The notes beneath the pieces are model-generated. The model worked only from the letters and a program-made list of their open reading frames with translations, was not told where the DNA came from and ran no database searches. A stretch of 64,000 bases of DNA from NCBI GenBank assembly GCA_964400125.1, contig CAYNSR010000001.1, forward strand, positions 1 through 64,000, in the 5' to 3' direction. Shown here piece after piece: positions 25,435 through 33,751 of this stretch (position 1 is the first letter of the stretch; the number at the start of each line of letters is the position of its first letter). The translations under genes and the position numbers were made by a program. Source of the stretch: Micavibrio sp964400125. GTDB lineage: Bacteria > Pseudomonadota > Alphaproteobacteria > Micavibrionales > Micavibrionaceae.

Positions 25435-25884
25435 ATGAAAAAATTGCTGTTAACCACGATTATCCTGTCCGGCACAATGCTGCATGGCTGCGCCCCGACC
25501 GTCAATGCACGCGGCAACTTCGTCAAGGACTACCAGATGGTCACCATCGAACCGGGCGTTACCACCAAGGGCGACGTCCTGCGGGCCATGGGCTCCCCCA
25601 CGACGCAGGACCCCTTTGACGAAAACATCTGGTATTACATCGGCCAGACCACCGAGAAAAAAGGCATTCTGGACCCCAAGGTCACGGATGAACGTATCGT
25701 CATGATTGATTTTGACGAAAACGGCACCGTCGAAACCATCAAGGACGTCGGCGGCAACCGCGAGGCCATCCCGTTTGAACGCGACAAGACCAAAACATCA
25801 GGCAATGAAATGACCGTGATGCAACAGTTCTTTGGCAATCTTGGGAAGTTCAATGCTGCAGGTTCGACGAAGGGCAGCCCCTAG
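25435..25884 (+). CDS. bamE: outer membrane assembly factor BamE
   Basis: About 149 residues from the second ATG (25435), which gives a clean lipoprotein signal MKKLLLTTIILSGTMLHGC with the lipobox cysteine at residue 19; the ATG at 25429 adds two residues. The SmpA/OmlA domain shows VTIEPGVTTKGDVLRAMGSPT and WYYIGQ. BamE is a lipoprotein of the Bam complex that inserts beta-barrel proteins in the outer membrane. It is divergent from the cytochrome chaperone gene. Confidence 0.93.
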   Translation: MKKLLLTTIILSGTMLHGCAPTVNARGNFVKDYQMVTIEPGVTTKGDVLRAMGSPTTQDPFDENIWYYIGQTTEKKGILDPKVTDERIVMIDFDENGTVETIKDVGGNREAIPFERDKTKTSGNEMTVMQQFFGNLGKFNAAGSTKGSP

Positions 25885-25888
25885 CCTT

Positions 25889-26095
25889 TCACCTCAATGA
25901 CATTGTATTTTTTAGATGACCACCGTCTATGCTCCACATCAACTTACCTGAATCATCTCTGACTTCAACAAATCGACGTCCTGTTTCAAAGGGGAGTTGG
26001 ATTGATGTGATTTCATAGGTCTTGCCCATTTCCAACGGAGGCCCTGGGTCAGGTCTGAGAGGAGCTACGGGTATGTGAGTAGCAAAATATCCCAT
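25889..26095 (-). CDS. hypothetical small protein, possibly frameshifted
   Basis: 68 residues: PVAPLRPDPGPPLEMGKTYE, then PFETGRRFVEVRDDSGKLMWSIDGGHL, which looks like a small beta-barrel domain. A better start lies upstream at 26160: ATG with AGAGGG ten bases before it, encoding MAIQSGNSISYLRAAFFST, a signal-like beginning. That frame stops after 31 codons. A single shift near 26105 would join the two into a secreted protein of about 90 residues. No family is recognised. It may be a recent pseudogene. The AT-rich stretch 26161-26252 holds only its presumed promoter. Confidence 0.45.
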   Translation of the reverse strand: MGYFATHIPVAPLRPDPGPPLEMGKTYEITSIQLPFETGRRFVEVRDDSGKLMWSIDGGHLKNTMSLR

Positions 26096-26252
26096 AGCAC
26101 AAAGGTTGAAAAGAAAGCGGCTCTCAAATAAGAGATCGAATTTCCTGATTGTATTGCCATCGCATTAACCCTCTAAATATCTCGGAACAGCCGTACTATA
26201 TAAACCGTATAGCATTATGTCAATAAATTTTTATAATTTATAGTCGTTAACA

Positions 26253-27566
26253 TTAGCGTTTGAACACCCCGACCAGCTCGACATGCGGGGTCCACAGAAA
26301 CTGGTCGATAACGGTCAGTTTTTCCAGCGTAAATCCGGCATCGGACAAGACCGCCCCATCACGGGCGAAACTGGCCGGGCTGCACGACACATAAACGACC
26401 TGAGCGATATCCGACCATGCAATCGCGGCGATTTGTTCTTTTGCTCCGATACGCGGCGGATCAAGGACGACGGCATCGAAATTTTTCAGTTCCTTTTCAC
26501 CGAGCGGATCACGGGCCAGATCGCGCTTTTCTGCCGTCACGGGCCGCCCCGGCATGGCATCGCGCAAGGCCTGAAGCGCGGGCGCGAACCCCTCCACCGC
26601 ATGGACCTTGTGCCCGGCGGCAGACAACGCGAATGTAAACGTGCCGCATCCGGCATAGAGATCGGCCACGCGCAATGGCGGCGTGAGCGTGGCGGTAACG
26701 GCGCGGACCAACGCCGCCTCTCCCTGTTTCGTTGCTTGCAGGAACGCCCCCGGCGACGGCGTGACGACAGTACCGGAAAAATTGACAGTAAAGGGTTTGC
26801 GCCACAGAACGGGAGTGAGATCGGCCTCGTCCGTGGCGCTGTTTTGCCATGACAGGCGGGCGATATCGGCCTGTTCCGCGAAGGCAGACAGGGTTTCGAG
26901 GATATGCAGCGGAATGCGGCTGTCCCCGGCCTTTCGTTTTCCCGCCGGTTTGAATTTTGTCCATGGACGCAGGACGACGTCAATCGCGCCGCCGGATTCC
27001 ATCATGCTGATATCCATACCCTGCCTGTCTTCCAGCACCTGCAACAAGGCCTGATGCAACGCCGGAAGGACGGTTAGGAAACGCGGCGCGATCACGGGGC
27101 ATTCCGACAACGGGACGATTTTGTTGCTGCGCGATTCATTGAACCCGATGACCAGCCGTTGTCCGGCACGGTACGCCGCCATGGTGACACGGCGGCGCGC
27201 GCCCGGCGGGCTGATATGGGGGCCGTCGATTTCGGGGAGATCAAGCCCGGCGCGCTCAAGAGTTTTTTGCACCTGATCCATTTTGAAGGCGCTATAGCCC
27301 TGCCCGTTCATATGCTGCAAAACACAACCGCCGCAGGTGCCAAAATGGCGACAAGCGGGGGCGATACGATTTTCCGAAGGCGTTAGGACACGCTCCAACC
27401 TTCCTGCCAGACCATCATCACGGGCAGCGCCCAGAGCGACCGCAACCGTTTCCCCCGGCAAAACACCGGACACAAACACACGCCGTCCATCAGGCAGACG
27501 CCCCACGCCGTCGCCCTTGGCGCCGATGGAATCGATGGTGATGGTTACGGTTGCAGCTTCGGTCAT
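26253..27566 (-). CDS. rlmD: 23S rRNA/tRNA (uracil-5-)-methyltransferase, RlmD/TrmA family
   Basis: 437 residues. A TRAM domain (about 1-60, VTITIDSIGAKGDGVGRL) is followed by iron-sulfur cysteines in ACRHFGTCGGC (about 80-90). The C-terminal SAM domain has ADLYAGCGTFTFALS, VLDPPR and the catalytic cysteine in VYVSCSPASFARD. The enzyme methylates C5 of a uridine in rRNA or tRNA. RlmD and RlmC/TrmA cannot be told apart with certainty from sequence, but the four-cysteine cluster fits RlmD. It is a single gene. Confidence 0.88.
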   Translation of the reverse strand: MTEAATVTITIDSIGAKGDGVGRLPDGRRVFVSGVLPGETVAVALGAARDDGLAGRLERVLTPSENRIAPACRHFGTCGGCVLQHMNGQGYSAFKMDQVQKTLERAGLDLPEIDGPHISPPGARRRVTMAAYRAGQRLVIGFNESRSNKIVPLSECPVIAPRFLTVLPALHQALLQVLEDRQGMDISMMESGGAIDVVLRPWTKFKPAGKRKAGDSRIPLHILETLSAFAEQADIARLSWQNSATDEADLTPVLWRKPFTVNFSGTVVTPSPGAFLQATKQGEAALVRAVTATLTPPLRVADLYAGCGTFTFALSAAGHKVHAVEGFAPALQALRDAMPGRPVTAEKRDLARDPLGEKELKNFDAVVLDPPRIGAKEQIAAIAWSDIAQVVYVSCSPASFARDGAVLSDAGFTLEKLTVIDQFLWTPHVELVGVFKR

Positions 27567-27650
27567 GGGGGTGTTTTAAACGGACGGGGCATAAAGGCAT
27601 AGAAAAAAACGACCAGATGCTTTCCCATTCAGCCCTCGGCTATAACCCCC

Positions 27651-27738
27651 TGTCATCCCCGGCTTGACCGGGGATCCAGGGGAATAACACCAGCATATGA
27701 TGGGTATTTCTGGATCCCCGGTCAAGCCGGGGATGACA
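27651..27738. repeat. REP-like palindrome (GTCATCCCCGGCTTGACC type)
   Basis: A 28-bp perfect inverted repeat (27651-27678 with 27711-27738) starts TGTCATCCCCGGCTTGACC and has a 32-base spacer. It belongs to the palindromes common between genes of alphaproteobacteria. Related ones here lie at 35795 and 45704. Confidence 0.85.
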
Positions 27739-27764
27739 AAAAGGCTACATAGGCGATTCTGGAT

Positions 27765-28013
27765 TTACGGTAGAGGAAAAAATTCATCCCTTCGGGGCAT
27801 ACCGGATTCCGGTGGGGACAGGTCCCGCAAGGGCGTGGTTCGCTGCGGCGGTGCCCCGGCGGTGCAGAATAAGTTACGACTCGCCGGTCCGGAGGCCGCT
27901 TCGGCAAGGGGCAAGGGGCGCATATCCACAGCCGCAAAACAGGCCGTCAGCAGGCATACCCTGACCGCCAAGCCTGTGAAATCACCCTTTTCCTTATCAG
28001 CACGACACACCAT
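27765..28013 (-). CDS. possible small secreted protein, 82 residues
   Basis: An open frame with a good ribosome-binding site (GGAGAG seven bases before the ATG). The start MVCRADKEKGDFTGLAVRVC is followed by an apolar run (CLLTACFAAV) that could be a signal peptide, then a proline-rich part without known domains. Competing frames on the other strand look worse. It is the only candidate gene in the 800-base stretch 27567-28365. Confidence 0.35.
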   Translation of the reverse strand: MVCRADKEKGDFTGLAVRVCLLTACFAAVDMRPLPLAEAASGPASRNLFCTAGAPPQRTTPLRDLSPPESGMPRRDEFFPLP

Positions 28014-28162
28014 CGTGACTCTCCAGCCTTAGATATTATGGATAATATATTCCGGGATTTCCCTTTGCAAGGAAAAACGGAAGCGGTCAGGTTTGAAACA
28101 CCGCCTTCTCGCCGGGCGTTTTCTATTCTTGGTATGCTACATAAATGCGGAAAAATATGACG

Positions 28163-28195
28163 AGAAAAAAGCCCCTCTTACGAGGGGTTTCTTTT
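28163..28195 (+). terminator. intrinsic terminator
   Basis: CCCCTC-ttac-GAGGGG followed by TTTCTTTT, preceded by an A run. The stem is nearly identical to that at 28684-28712, suggesting duplication. No clear gene ends here on the plus strand. Confidence 0.6.
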
Positions 28196-28206
28196 AAAGC
28201 CAAGAG

Positions 28207-28363
28207 GCTGTTTCAAAACTCATGAATTGCACCGTCATTGCCTGAATTTTCTGCAAGGAAAATTCTAAGGCAATCCATAAGATATTGATACTCATGGATT
28301 CCCCTAGAATTTTTGCAAGCAAAAATTCGGGGAATGACGCGGGGGATGGAGTTTTGAAATAGA
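28207..28363. repeat. nested palindrome with terminal inverted repeats (MITE-like)
   Basis: Outer arms CTGTTTCAAAACTC (28208) and GAGTTTTGAAATAG (28350) enclose an inner pair of related hairpins: CGTCATTGCCTGAATTTTC...GGCAATCC on the left and GGATTCCCCTAGAATTTTT...GGGGAATGACG on the right, which are imperfect inverted copies of each other. The outer arm looks like an IS5-type end. Internally it carries a GTCATTCCC palindrome. Confidence 0.6.
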
Positions 28364-28365
28364 CA

Positions 28366-28620
28366 CTAAGGTGCAGGTTTATCCCAACAGGTTACACCAC
28401 CCGCATAACGACTGGACCTCCTTGATGGAAGAATAGCGATACATTGTTTATTCGGGTTTGTTTGGGGTGTAAATTCAACAGCGTTGTTGTGTCGGTCGAT
28501 CTTCTGCACCGCGTCCACTTTGTTGTCTTCAACATCCTTCATGGTTGCTTCGGGGGCTTTGCCTCCACAAGCAACCAAACTACCCGCCATAGCTATAGCC
28601 GCCAACATTGAAAGTTTCAT
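28366..28620 (-). CDS. small putative lipoprotein
   Basis: 84 residues. A lipoprotein signal peptide MKLSMLAAIAMAGSLVAC has its lipobox LVAC at 15-18, followed by GGKAPEATMKDVEDNKVDAV. The mature part is about 65 residues with two more cysteines (KQCIAILP and VTCWDK) that could pair in the periplasm. No family is recognised. AGAGAGG before the ATG is a good ribosome-binding site. The stop codon abuts the nested palindrome. Confidence 0.6.
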   Translation of the reverse strand: MKLSMLAAIAMAGSLVACGGKAPEATMKDVEDNKVDAVQKIDRHNNAVEFTPQTNPNKQCIAILPSRRSSRYAGGVTCWDKPAP

Positions 28621-28683
28621 TTTTACCTCTCTTCTTAAGTTTTAATATTATGTCAATATTGCTTTTTTATCCTCATTGCAACA

Positions 28684-28712
28684 AAAAAAGCCCCTCTTCC
28701 GAGGGGCTTTTT
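28684..28712. terminator. bidirectional intrinsic terminator between hppA and the lipoprotein gene
   Basis: An A run, then GCCCCTC-ttcc-GAGGGGC, then a T run. It ends transcripts in either direction and lies 22 bases after the hppA stop on the minus strand. Confidence 0.8.
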
Positions 28713-28734
28713 AAAATCTTAATTCAGGCCGAAA

Positions 28735-30837
28735 TTACCCGGCAATCATCTTCGCCACAATCGCGACCAGCAAAATGGCAACGATGTTGGCGATTTTGAT
28801 CAGCGGGTTGACGGCGGGGCCGGCGGTGTCCTTGTACGGATCGCCGACGGTGTCGCCGGTGACGGCGGCCTTGTGAGCCTCCGAACCTTTGCCGCCGTGG
28901 TTGCCTTCTTCGATGTACTTCTTCGCGTTATCCCACGCACCGCCACCGGAGGTCATGGAAATCGCCACGAAGAGGCCCGTCACAATCGTCCCCATCAGCA
29001 TCGCGCCGAGCGTCTGGAAGGCCGGGAGCATGTCGCCGGTGATCCAGTAAACAACACCGAACAGTACGAACGGGGTCGCCACAGGCAGGAGGGACGGAAC
29101 CATCATTTCCTTGATTGCGGCCTTGGTCAGCAAATCGACAGCCACGCCGTATTGCGGCTTGCTTGTGCCTTCCATGATGCCGGGGATTTCGCGGAACTGA
29201 CGGCGCACCTCAACCACGACGCTGCCCGCCGCGCGACCAACAGCGGTCATGGACATGGCACCGAACAGGTAAGGCAGCATCCCGCCAATAAACAGACCGA
29301 TCACGACGAACGGGTTCGTCAGCGAAAATTCGATGTCTGCAAATTGCGGCAGGTAATGCTTGATTTCCTCCGTGTAACCGGCGAACAGCACCAGTGCCGC
29401 CAGACCGGCGGAACCGATGGCATAGCCCTTGGTCACGGCCTTGGTGGTGTTACCGACAGCATCCAGCGCATCGGTCGTCACGCGGACGTCCTTCGGTAGG
29501 TTGGACATTTCGGCGATACCACCAGCGTTATCGGTCACCGGGCCATAGGCATCCAGCGCCACGATCATCCCGGCCAGCGACAGCATGGTGGTTGCGGCAA
29601 TCGCAATCCCGTACAGTCCGGCAAGGCTGAAGGCGATGAAAATCCCGGCGCAGATCACGACGACCGGCAGGGCGGTTGCTTCCATGGAAACAGCCAGACC
29701 CTGAATGACGTTGGTGCCGTGACCCGTTTCAGACGCTTTCGCGACCTCACGGACCGGGCGGAACGCGGTCGATGTGTAATATTCGGTGATCCAGACCAGA
29801 AGGCCCGTCACGCCAAGACCCGTAACCGCACACCACAGCAGATCCAGATTGGTCATCAAGGAGCCGTCAGCCAGTTTGATTTCCGGAAGGAAAGCATCAA
29901 ACTTGACCAGCAGCGCGCCGATAAACAGCACTGAAAACAGACCCGTATAGATCAGGCCGCGATACAGGGCACCCATGATATTTGTGCTCCCCGGTTTCAG
30001 GCGCACGAAGAACGTACCGATAATCGACGACACAATGCAAAGCGCGCAGATCATCAGCGGCAGGAGCATCATCATCTTCGTCGCTGACGGATCAAACACG
30101 CTATAGGCGATCAGCATGGTTGCAACAATCGTCACCGCGTAGGTTTCGAACAAATCGGCAGCCATACCGGCACAATCACCAACGTTATCGCCGACGTTAT
30201 CAGCAATAACAGCCGGGTTACGCGGGTCATCCTCGGGGATTCCGGCCTCGACCTTGCCGACGAGATCGGCACCGACGTCAGCGCCCTTGGTAAAAATCCC
30301 GCCGCCGAGACGAGCAAAAATCGAAATCAGCGAAGCACCGAAACCGAGACCGACCAACCCCTCCAGCGTCTCCCGCAGGTTGGAGGCGAAGACCTCAAGA
30401 ACCATGAAATAACCCATCACCCCGAGCAACCCGAGACCGACAACCAGCATCCCGGTCGTCGCCCCGGCGAGGAAGGAAACGCCAAGCGCCTTGTCGAGGC
30501 TTTCGGTCGCGGCCTGTGCGGTACGCACATTGGCGCGCACCGAGACATTCATGCCGATATACCCGGCGGCGGCAGAAAGCGCCGCACCAAGCACGAAACC
30601 AATCGCCACATGCCAGCCCAGCAGCGCGGCCAGCAAGACGGTGACGACAACGCCGACCATGCCAATCGTTTTATACTGACGGTTCAGGTAAGCGGCAGCA
30701 CCTTCCTGAATGGCGGCGGCAATAGATTGCATCCGCTCGTTCCCTGCGCTGGTCGCCATAACCTTGCGCGTCGCGTAGGCGCCGTAAATCAGGGCCAGAA
30801 CCCCGCAGCACACAACCATGAGATAGATTTCGATCAT
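28735..30837 (-). CDS. hppA: membrane-bound proton-translocating pyrophosphatase
   Basis: 700 residues from the ATG at 30837 (an upstream ATG at 30873 would add 12 unlikely residues). It has about 16 hydrophobic segments. The substrate site is in place: GGGIFTKGADVGADLVGKVE, DNVGDNVGDCAGMAAD, and KAAVTGDTVGDPYKDTAGPA near the end. The motif GNTTKA carries lysine where potassium-dependent enzymes have alanine, so this should be the K+-independent H+-pumping type. It couples hydrolysis of PPi to proton export and saves energy in alphaproteobacteria with variable supply. It is a single gene with its own terminator. Confidence 0.97.
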   Translation of the reverse strand: MIEIYLMVVCCGVLALIYGAYATRKVMATSAGNERMQSIAAAIQEGAAAYLNRQYKTIGMVGVVVTVLLAALLGWHVAIGFVLGAALSAAAGYIGMNVSVRANVRTAQAATESLDKALGVSFLAGATTGMLVVGLGLLGVMGYFMVLEVFASNLRETLEGLVGLGFGASLISIFARLGGGIFTKGADVGADLVGKVEAGIPEDDPRNPAVIADNVGDNVGDCAGMAADLFETYAVTIVATMLIAYSVFDPSATKMMMLLPLMICALCIVSSIIGTFFVRLKPGSTNIMGALYRGLIYTGLFSVLFIGALLVKFDAFLPEIKLADGSLMTNLDLLWCAVTGLGVTGLLVWITEYYTSTAFRPVREVAKASETGHGTNVIQGLAVSMEATALPVVVICAGIFIAFSLAGLYGIAIAATTMLSLAGMIVALDAYGPVTDNAGGIAEMSNLPKDVRVTTDALDAVGNTTKAVTKGYAIGSAGLAALVLFAGYTEEIKHYLPQFADIEFSLTNPFVVIGLFIGGMLPYLFGAMSMTAVGRAAGSVVVEVRRQFREIPGIMEGTSKPQYGVAVDLLTKAAIKEMMVPSLLPVATPFVLFGVVYWITGDMLPAFQTLGAMLMGTIVTGLFVAISMTSGGGAWDNAKKYIEEGNHGGKGSEAHKAAVTGDTVGDPYKDTAGPAVNPLIKIANIVAILLVAIVAKMIAG

Positions 30838-31028
30838 TTTCTTTAAAGCCCCGTTTATTCGTATTGGTTTCACTTAAGCGGCATGAAATTGCACAATAAT
30901 TCGCCTTAGCGCAAGGCCTTAACTGCCCCGTCGACACCCCTTCCCGGATTATTTAATTTTTTCATAATGCCTTAATGCCTCGATAAAATATTTGACATAG
31001 CACTAGACCAGGGTGTTTACTCCCTTCC

Positions 31029-31673
31029 ATGGGACAAAAGAACAGAGGCGACAAGATCAGGCTGAAACACGCATTTGCGCTGGTTTCGAGGGTCGTTGAC
31101 ACCGGCGAGATGGTGCTGGGGCGGAGCATGACACCATTGCAGTCGGTTCTGGATGATATCAGAGATGGCTACCCCGATGTGCTGCTGTTCGCCCGGCACA
31201 AGGGGATCGAGCGCAAGGAAATCAGTGCGGCGCGGGCCTGGCTGGTGCGGTTCGGGGCGGATGCGGCCAACCCGTCTTCCCTGCCGCCGGGGCCAAAGGG
31301 GCTGCTTCTGGATGAAAATACGCCTTATTGCCTACTGCCCAGAGTATCGGCGTTGTTCGGCATGTCCAGCCATGTTGATGCCGAAGGACTGGCCTGCCTG
31401 CATCTGGCGGATCAATATCGCGACATTCCCCGCAGTCAAATCGACAGCACCATTTGTGACTTTGCCGCTGCACAGGAATTTCGCGGCATATTGACCTGCG
31501 ACACTGATTTCCGGGCACTTTATCAGGATCGCAACCATTCCGTGCGCAAACTGCATGTTGTTCTGGTCGATCGCCACAACCAGAACAACTCCATCGCCGC
31601 GCGCATCGAGCGTTTTGCCGACGTCCTCGTCGAACAAATCAACACCCGCCCCCCGAACCTGATCGTGATTTAG
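31029..31673 (+). CDS. DUF433-like / DUF5615-like (PIN-like) fusion protein
   Basis: 214 residues. Residues 25-80 (TGEMVLGRSMTPLQSVLDDI, then GIERKEISAARAWL) resemble DUF433-type DNA-binding antitoxins. Residues 91-190 resemble the DUF5615 PIN-like nucleases: LLLDENTP with the acidic start, VDAEGL, DSTICDFA and ILTCDTDF, which give the spaced acidic residues of a PIN site. In other genomes these two are usually separate adjacent genes of a toxin-antitoxin pair; here they are one chain. Assignment to families is by pattern and should be tested. The gene stands alone, before a palindromic repeat that probably ends its transcript. Confidence 0.6.
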   Translation: MGQKNRGDKIRLKHAFALVSRVVDTGEMVLGRSMTPLQSVLDDIRDGYPDVLLFARHKGIERKEISAARAWLVRFGADAANPSSLPPGPKGLLLDENTPYCLLPRVSALFGMSSHVDAEGLACLHLADQYRDIPRSQIDSTICDFAAAQEFRGILTCDTDFRALYQDRNHSVRKLHVVLVDRHNQNNSIAARIERFADVLVEQINTRPPNLIVI

Positions 31674-31677
31674 CAAG

Positions 31678-31803
31678 AATTCTGTAATTTCGAAAATTTT
31701 GGTTACAGTATACTTAATTATATTTCTCTCGTTGACTGGGACATCTGCCTGAGCTGAATATAATTAAGTATACTGTAACCAAAATTTTCGAAATTACAGG
31801 ATT
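31678..31803. repeat. palindromic repeat, copy 2
   Basis: A 43-bp perfect inverted repeat (31682-31724 with 31757-31799). The inner part of the arm is GGTTACAGTATACTTAATTA as in copies 1 and 3, while the outer part (CTGTAATTTCGAAAATTTT) is not found in the others yet is perfectly self-complementary. The spacer is 32 bases and unlike the other two. It lies between convergent genes. Confidence 0.85.
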
Positions 31804-31821
31804 CTCAGCAGGGGAAGATGT

Positions 31822-32304
31822 TTACAACGGCCTTTGCTGAACAACCTGCAACAAAACATCCTTGGCCGTGCCTTCGCCCAGAACGCGGTTGCTGATTTTG
31901 TGGAGGCGGGTTTTTAGCGCCGTGACCTGAATGACGCCACCGCGCACCATCACTTCCTGATTCAGTACGCCATACATGTCCTGAATGAAGGCGTCCTTCA
32001 GGCGCGGGGCCAGTTTGAGGATTTCCGCCTTGCTGGCATCATCCGCAGTTTCAATGACAATCACCAGACTGACCGTCTGGGTCACGCCGCTTTTGTCGAT
32101 GATCGGTAAAATAACGGGGTCAAGCTGGACAAAAACGCTCGGGGCCGCGTGGCCGCCTTTTTTGTGTTTTTCCTTCGTGCCCTCGGCGTGTTCCCCGGAG
32201 GCACCATAGGAGGCTTCGGCGGGCTGCTTGAAGTAGAAATAGGCCCCTGCCCCGGCTCCTCCAAGCAACAAAAGCGCCACAACCGCGACAATCGCTATCT
32301 TCAT
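31822..32304 (-). CDS. fliL: FliL-like protein
   Basis: 160 residues. An N-terminal membrane helix (IAIVAVVALLLLGGAGAGAYFY) is followed by a lysine/histidine-rich linker and a FliL domain: FVQLDPVILPIIDKSG, SLVIVIETADDASK, RLKDAFIQDMYGVLN. FliL sits around the stator of the flagellar motor. No other flagellar gene is nearby, so this is either a detached fliL or a stomatin-like paralog with another job. Confidence 0.75.
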   Translation of the reverse strand: MKIAIVAVVALLLLGGAGAGAYFYFKQPAEASYGASGEHAEGTKEKHKKGGHAAPSVFVQLDPVILPIIDKSGVTQTVSLVIVIETADDASKAEILKLAPRLKDAFIQDMYGVLNQEVMVRGGVIQVTALKTRLHKISNRVLGEGTAKDVLLQVVQQRPL

Positions 32305-32455
32305 AATGCCCCTGAAATCCGACCCCGGCGGAAGATTTTTTCCCCTGCCCCTCCTAATATACTAGAAGAGAAACCTAAACATTAGGTTAGATTAATATTC
32401 AATTTTAGCTAATTTGCATGTGATATTTGGGGCGGAAACGGGCGTTTTCCGGCCA

Positions 32456-32938
32456 TCACGCGCTGGAACGGGTCGTGTTTTTTACGGCTTCGAGGACGCC
32501 GTTCACGAATTTTGCCTCGCCCTGTTCATAAAACGCATGGGTGACATTGAGGTAATCGGACAGGACCAGCGGCGCATCGACATCCTGATTCGTCAGCAAT
32601 TCCCACGCACCGCACAGCATGATGGCCAGCAATAACGGCTCCGCCGGGGTAGTCTTGCCCCCTTTGGCCGTCGCATCGGCGATCATCCCCATCAGCAGGT
32701 TCATCCGGTCATAAACGCCCGCGACAATTGCCTGAAACAGCACACCATCCGGCGTAACCATTTCCACATCATCGACAGGTTTGCCGAGGCGGTAAAGCCG
32801 ATATTCGTTGATAACGGTTTCGGCGTCCTGATCGTTGGTCATGATCTGGTAGACGGCCTGCGCCGCCGCCAACCGCGCAGCAGATGCACGGGCGATTTTC
32901 GACCCTTGAGGCTGCTTTGATTTTCCAGTGTTACTCAT
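32456..32938 (-). CDS. nusB: transcription antitermination factor NusB
   Basis: About 160 residues from ATG 32938 (MSNTGKSK); a start at 33061 would add an unlikely tail. The all-helical NusB fold is seen: RLAAAQAVYQIMTN, LLLAIMLCGAWELL, VLSDYLNVTHAFYEQGEAKF, FVNGVLEAVKN. It binds boxA RNA with NusE in rRNA antitermination. It is the last gene of the glyA-nrdR-GNAT-nusB run; in many alphaproteobacteria ribH lies between, but it is absent here. Confidence 0.92.
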   Translation of the reverse strand: MSNTGKSKQPQGSKIARASAARLAAAQAVYQIMTNDQDAETVINEYRLYRLGKPVDDVEMVTPDGVLFQAIVAGVYDRMNLLMGMIADATAKGGKTTPAEPLLLAIMLCGAWELLTNQDVDAPLVLSDYLNVTHAFYEQGEAKFVNGVLEAVKNTTRSSA

Positions 32939-32990
32939 GGCGCGGACCATAGCGATTTCGCGGGCAGAATTCCATTGTTTTGTTTCCCGC

Positions 32991-33269
32991 TCAGGCCACC
33001 AGATCCTGAAACGCACCGCTCCGGCGAATCCACGCGGCGGCATAGGAGCAAACAGGCACAACCGTGTACCCCTTGTCCCGCGCCGTCTCCATCACCTTTT
33101 GCATCAATTGTCCGGCGGCCCCCGTGCCGCGCAGGGCGGGCGGGGCCTCGACATAAGAAATCGTCAGGACGGAACCATCCAGACGATAGGCGGCATACGC
33201 CATCAGGCCTCCGGTATGATATTCGAAACGGCCATCTTTGCGATTATCTGTAAAAACCGCGTCCGTCAT
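32991..33269 (-). CDS. GNAT-type N-acetyltransferase (small, YidJ-like)
   Basis: 92 residues: FEYHTGGLMAYAAYRLDGSV, then ISYVEAPPALRGTGAAGQLM (the acetyl-CoA pyrophosphate loop RGTGAAGQL) and GYTVVPVCSYAAAWIRR. This is the mini-GNAT form found widely in bacteria, of unknown substrate. It overlaps nrdR by four bases, so the two are translated together. Confidence 0.9.
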   Translation of the reverse strand: MTDAVFTDNRKDGRFEYHTGGLMAYAAYRLDGSVLTISYVEAPPALRGTGAAGQLMQKVMETARDKGYTVVPVCSYAAAWIRRSGAFQDLVA

Positions 33270-33745
33270 TCCGTGCCTTGCGCTTTCTGCCCCTGCAATT
33301 CTTTCAGCTCTTCGAGAAATTCATTGAAATCCTGCGGCTGGCAGAAATCCTTGTAGACAGAGGCGTAGCGGATATAGCCGACCTGATCCAGCCGCGCCAA
33401 GGCCCGCATCACCAGTTCACCAATCTGCGAAGACGGAATTTCCGGCTCCCCCATGCTTTCGAGCTGGCGCACGATGGAATTGACGGCCTTGTCAATCTGT
33501 TCGGCCTCGACCGGGCGTTTGCGCAAGGCGATCTGCATCGAATTCATGACCTTGTCGCGGTCGAAAACCTGACGGCGATCATCGGATTTGATGACATTCA
33601 TATCGCGCAATTGCACCCGTTCAAATGTCGTAAAACGCGCCCCGCATTCGGTGCAGACGCGGCGGCGGCGAATGGCGGAATTATCCTCCGCCGGACGCGA
33701 ATCCTTCACCTGCGTATCGTCGGAACCGCAAAACGGGCAGTGCAT
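33266..33745 (-). CDS. nrdR: transcriptional repressor NrdR
   Basis: 159 residues. The zinc ribbon has Cys3, Cys6, Cys31 and Cys34 (MHCPFC, CTEC), and an ATP-cone follows at about 46-136 (DRDKVMNSMQIALRKRPVEA). It senses dATP/ATP and represses ribonucleotide reductase operons. It is six bases after glyA, a common order in alphaproteobacteria, and overlaps the GNAT gene by four bases. Confidence 0.97.
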   Translation of the reverse strand: MHCPFCGSDDTQVKDSRPAEDNSAIRRRRVCTECGARFTTFERVQLRDMNVIKSDDRRQVFDRDKVMNSMQIALRKRPVEAEQIDKAVNSIVRQLESMGEPEIPSSQIGELVMRALARLDQVGYIRYASVYKDFCQPQDFNEFLEELKELQGQKAQGTE

Positions 33746-33751
33746 GGCAAC

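Noticed and set aside
27697..28032. A 111-codon plus-strand frame
   Set aside because: It begins inside the right half of a perfect palindrome (translated as GSPVKPGMT, a usual false start from such repeats).
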